This document shows positions 61,001 to 64,000 of a stretch of DNA of 64,000 nucleotides, one piece after another. The stretch covers positions 310,001-374,000 of the forward strand of contig BQMF02000029.1 of assembly GCA_027922465.2 (NCBI GenBank), in the 5' to 3' direction. How positions within the stretch are numbered: the stretch's first letter is position 1; the number at the start of each line of letters is the position of its first letter. The notes beneath the pieces were generated by a model. The model made no database searches and was not told the origin of the DNA. It saw only the letters and a list, made by a program, of their open reading frames with translations. The position numbers and the translations under genes are program-made. Source of the stretch: Turritopsis dohrnii. Its lineage: Eukaryota; Cnidaria; Hydrozoa; Anthoathecata; Oceaniidae.

Positions 61001-64000
61001 AACGACGATGAGGCTGGCTTTGCTCAGTCCACCATTTTTGTTAACAATCCACCAGATATTTCAAAGGCAGAAGTTGTAATGCATGTTCTTGAAGATGATC
61101 AACTGGTGGAAGCATCGGCAGCTACTGGCCCTTTTTATGCGTTAGGAACACCTTTTGTAATTGAAATGAAGAATGCTGAGGATGAAGATCAACCTTTGAC
61201 TTATAACTGGTTTTATTTGCCTGCGACAGGCAACCAAACAGGCAATTGGAAAACTGCTACATCTCCATCACAAGGTTTGTTCATAGTGTTAATTGTAAAG
61301 CATGTGTAGACTATCAGTTGTTTCTATGATATTTAAAACTAAATTATACTTAAATGAATGAATAAAATGATGAATGAATGATATTTTTCACTGACTTAGA
61401 ACTCACGAAAAACCTGAATTTTATTCAAATTTTTTTATTCAGCCTTTGCAAAATTATATTTTATTATTTATCTTTATTAATATTATATTATTTGTTAGTT
61501 TCTGCTGTTACCTTTTCCCAGGTAATACAATGTCTGATCCTTTTAAATTAACGGCTGGTTTGGAGGATCAAAACTTCAAAATTCGCATTCGTGTCACTGT
61601 CTCTGATACTTACGGATCTACCTCAGAAGGTGTTTACACTGACATAGCTGTAAGAGCTTGTTGTTTTTTTAATGTTTTGGTAGAAACTTCATTTTAAAGG
61701 AATTGTGATTGGATATGTAAGTGAATTTAGAAAATTCACAGATAGATCAAATGAATGCATTTTGATGCCCAAGATTTTCAGTAATGGCTTTTTGTATTAT
61801 CCTTTAAGGTTGAACCCAAGCAACTTACTATGGATGACATTAGAGCAATGTTGGAATTGCCTGAGGTCAAATATGATCAAGCAGCGCTAATGAATATATT
61901 TACGGTTCTATTGGATAGTCTAGGTGATCCTAAAAGTATCCTACCGCCAGATGAAGTAAGTTACCGTTTCATTTTATGCGTAACACATGCAAATGAATTT
62001 TTTTCATATCATAAAGTCATATAGTATCAGTATTTTTTTTGTCCTATGCCGACTTTGTTATTTGTATGATTTTAGGTCAAAGATTTGATAAAGTCGTTGT
62101 TGCCTACTATTGAGCTTACTTCTGCTTCAACAGCCCTGACGGTTGCCAGTATATTGGATGGTTCTTCGGATGAATCTGACGAACCTGTTTCGGAGGATGC
62201 TTTAGTAGGTTTTAAGTCAAGTATTTCTCTTCAGTTCTTCTTACTTTATTATAACTAGGTTAAAAGCTTTTATTTCCGTAAATAGATTGATGTGAATTTT
62301 CTCAAAGTTCTTCTTGTCAATTTTCATTTATGATTTTTATATTATTTGCTTTTATTATTAACATTATTCACTTCCATTGCAGGCCAATTCGATTGAAACA
62401 ACCAAAAACATGGCAGCATTTTCTACTGAGATGACACCTGAACAGTTGGATCAAATAGCAAAACAAACATTGGCTGCAGCAGCAAAGTTCACTGGTAAAC
62501 TGGCCGGAAATGATGTATGTACGAGTATGATAATGTCAATCGTCATGCATGATAATAGGAGCTGTTAGAATTGGAACACTGTTTGGCATATTTGTACATG
62601 TCCTTTATTTTAAAACTAGTTTAAGGGATCTGCATAATATTCTTTGTCTTTTAGGCAACACCTAGGATACACGAATAAAATGTCAAATTGAAACTTAAAT
62701 CTTTTTAATGTTTTCTGGAAAGTGTCGTCAAAAATGATGTGAAAAACGAAATGTTTAATTAATTACCAAAATATGTTCAGCCTCTACTTCATTTAGTCAA
62801 ATGTAAAAACGAGAAATGATTGATGGCAGCATTTTCTATATATTGTTTTAAATTTTGACATTTTCCCTTCATACTTAGTCTGCTGACAACCTTCGAGCTG
62901 CACAGGAAAGTGAAGGCGCAATGACTTCAGGTGCTTCAGGAAACATGATTCCTGGTGAAGCCCCAACTATAATGAAAACAGCAAATGGAGTAACACGTGT
63001 ATCATGTTTTCAAGGAGCTGCAAAAATTGGCAATTTTGAGGTACCAGATTTAAGTGAGGATGGGATAGGGTGTATTGGCGCCACGGTAAGTGTTTCTTTG
63101 TCCCTGACATTAATTGAAATTCTCTTATAATGCAGACAATGGGACAATATCTTGGTTTAAAGTAAGGCTGTGAATGCAGCAATAATTGCCAATTCAGTTT
63201 ATACTACAGCTTTTTAGTTTCTGTTAGAAAAGTTTGCCATATTTCTGTATGAAAAATATACGTCATAGTATAAAAATGTCCTGAATTATTAATCATGATA
63301 ATAAGATTTCATTCTATCACTTTAGAACTCAGACAATAAAAAGAACCGTTACAGTTTTGCAGATGATGGTGTTTCGGCAGTGCATGGGAACACAATTGGC
63401 TTATCTTTAACCGAACCAGCTCTCGTGCCAAACTCTAAACGGAAGCGAAGAAGTTTAAGTCAATTGAATGTCGCTAACCTAGCGAATCCAATTAGGATAA
63501 CAATTCCAAATGAAGATGAAATACCAGTACCTTCAACATATCATGCTTACTGTGAAATAATGCGAATCGTACATCTAGTGGAATGTCACACTAATGAGAC
63601 AAATCTCATTCTTAAAGTTCGACCATTCTTTGATAACTTTACTGGAAATTTTTTTGTCTTCTTGAATAAAGGTAAATGTAGTAATTATGTCAATGCATTT
63701 ACTTTCGACTTAATATCTGACTAAAATACATACATTGGATTGTATAATCTTGTTTTCATCGACATTCTTGTAATTGTTTACCACTTGCACTATCTTTTCT
63801 TGTATAAAATAGTACAAATACAACTATTTTCATAAATTTTGCATTGGTGCCTACATAGGTACTGCACCATCCTTGGTTGATCATGAAATAAATTGTACTC
63901 TGCCAAACCCTTACCCAGAAAACTGGGATACCATGTCTTATCCTGAAAAAATGCATTTTGAAATCGAAGAAAGATGGAGATGTTTCATCGAAAAGGAAGT
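50630..64000 (+). CDS. Polycystin-1-like protein B, 22 exons seen, continues past window end
   Basis: Exons: 50630-50683, 52038-52056, 52179-52390, 53411-53624, 53845-54036, 54152-54363, 54593-54881, 55317-55598, 55692-55884, 56191-58718, 59080-59283, 59974-60183, 60370-60526, 60620-60870, 60945-61274, 61522-61649, 61809-61955, 62076-62204, 62383-62514, 62879-63085, 63326-63671 and 63859-beyond. About 2190 residues are visible. Each exon has a partner in gene A with the same phase, and exons 4, 11, 16 and 19 have identical lengths (214, 204, 128, 132). Order seen: signal peptide, WSC, unassigned modules, PKD array, REJ, start of GAIN. The GPS, PLAT and channel exons should follow downstream of the window. 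Whether it keeps a channel cannot be told here. Confidence 0.9.
51075..51290. mobile_element. MITE in gene B intron 1
   Basis: Left ATAGACATTTCCCGAGTTTA, TTTTTTATCA and GCTCCGCCTCGTTTTC; right, inverted, ATAGACCTTTCCCGAGTTTA, TTTTTTATCA and ACTCCGCCTCGTTTTC. About 60 of 216 bases on each side pair. No ORF. Confidence 0.82.
52179..52390 (+). other. Gene B WSC domain (exon 3)
   Basis: Residues about 25-95: YDNGTTVRTLGVFGGGYDAE, then CVMFCGCSSYSFAGHDGD and CWCGNQAGVAC. The same C-x3-C-x-C ... C-x-C-G pattern as gene A, but the surface residues are largely different. Confidence 0.85.
52561..53044. mobile_element. hAT element (484 bp) with 8-bp target duplication, gene B intron 3
   Basis: Ends CAGTGGCGTAACTGGGGG and, inverted, CAGTGGCGTAACTGAG. 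Exact TTATTATT lies on both sides (52553-52560 and 53045-53052), the 8-bp duplication of hAT elements. No transposase. It carries another inverted-repeat element at 52684-52908. Confidence 0.88.
52684..52908. mobile_element. MITE nested inside the hAT element
   Basis: Left TTTAAGAGCGGAAACTTTCGCG; right, inverted, TTTAAGGGCAGAAAGTTTCGCA. Inside are several TTCGCGAAAT words. It is nested, so it is younger than its hAT host. Confidence 0.7.
53225..53272. repeat. 12-bp tandem repeat, 4 copies
   Basis: CTATCTAATGCA repeated without change at 53225, 53237, 53249 and 53261, in gene B intron 3. Confidence 0.95.
55143..55202 (-). mobile_element. tRNA-derived SINE, family 1, copy 2 (gene B intron 7)
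   Basis: Minus strand GGAGCAGTGGCATAATGGTA (A box) and ACGAGTTCAAGTCCCTCTCTGG (B box), then GAACAAGAAATTCTAC. It matches the copy at 18059-18122 in both boxes and in the sequence that follows. The element probably extends to about 54950, giving a roughly 250-bp SINE. Confidence 0.72.
56191..58718 (+). other. Gene B large PKD-repeat exon (exon 10)
   Basis: 2528 bases, residues about 556-1398. PKD cores: YCVNWGDDELEE, YIWFWDEVNYD, WFVYDAGDGRPN, CTWDFGDGSPTE, YLFDFGYINE and CFELDMGDGTSP. Very dense in N-x-S/T sites. The close (CFPPDMRWASAMATEWE ... CLRHVILTKGLPVC) corresponds to CFKPKLSWDSAMA ... CRRYPILTKTLTNC in gene A. Confidence 0.9.
59080..63085 (+). other. Gene B REJ region (exons 11-20)
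   Basis: HPAIAGGTGMAVGSEGQLNL, DASISYDPDRPDG and LSYDWYCKKK are a textbook REJ core, better kept than in gene A. Later come CKLNC, CVNCGVKQATYKW, DEDQPLTYNWFY and the Ala-rich helix DQIAKQTLAAAAKFTGKLAG. Confidence 0.87.
63326..64000 (+). other. Gene B GAIN start with basic KRKRR site (exons 21-22)
   Basis: AYCEIMRIVHLVEC, NNFTGNFFVFLNKG-like residues and EIEERWRCFIEKE match gene A exons 21-22. Exon 21 has an insertion with SKRKRRSLSQL (bases about 63434-63466), a furin-type site that gene A lacks at this position (GFGKKKEVKN). The GPS exon is expected just beyond base 64000. Confidence 0.8.

Overview
The window is animal nuclear DNA. It is A+T-rich, with many short exons flanked by GT-AG introns, metazoan-specific protein families (PICK1, polycystin-1-like, SLC24 exchanger) and dense small transposons in the introns. 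The combination fits an early-branching invertebrate such as a cnidarian or a sponge, but I cannot name the species. All five recognisable host genes lie on the + strand. I built the gene models by joining exons at GT-AG sites with matching phase. The three complete multi-exon models all sum to whole codon numbers (471, 615 and 3442 codons including stop).

Layout. 178-4213: the 3' part of PICK1 (BAR domain; the PDZ exons lie upstream of the window). 7419-14416: a 19-exon gene for a 470-residue RUN, PDZ-like and PTB-like protein. 18226-20341: a divergent K+-dependent-type Na+/Ca2+ exchanger (SLC24/NCKX family) of 614 residues. 21820-46722: a complete 36-exon polycystin-1-like gene of 3441 residues, with signal peptide, WSC, PKD array, REJ, GPS, PLAT and a PKD-type channel region. 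50630-64000: a head-to-tail paralogue with the same exon plan, cut by the window edge just before the expected GPS exon after about 2190 residues. Between the two paralogues lies a decayed fragment of a polycystin channel exon and a partly duplicated ORF.

The rest is largely mobile DNA. There is a 5'-truncated non-LTR retrotransposon (about 15.86-17.99 kb, minus strand), a smaller RT fragment inside a PICK1 intron, tRNA-derived SINEs, and many terminal-inverted-repeat elements: hAT with an 8-bp target duplication, Harbinger with TAA, TTAA-flanked, Tigger-like, and a roughly 110-125-bp palindromic family seen at least eight times. Two tandem arrays in the RUN/PTB gene start inside exons and copy the splice donor.

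Functional theme, partly inference: the tandem polycystin-1-like genes encode large secreted-type ectodomains. In the complete copy these are coupled to 11 predicted membrane spans and a PKD2-like pore. The neighbouring exchanger carries Asn at the position equivalent to the K+-dependence Asp of NCKX2.
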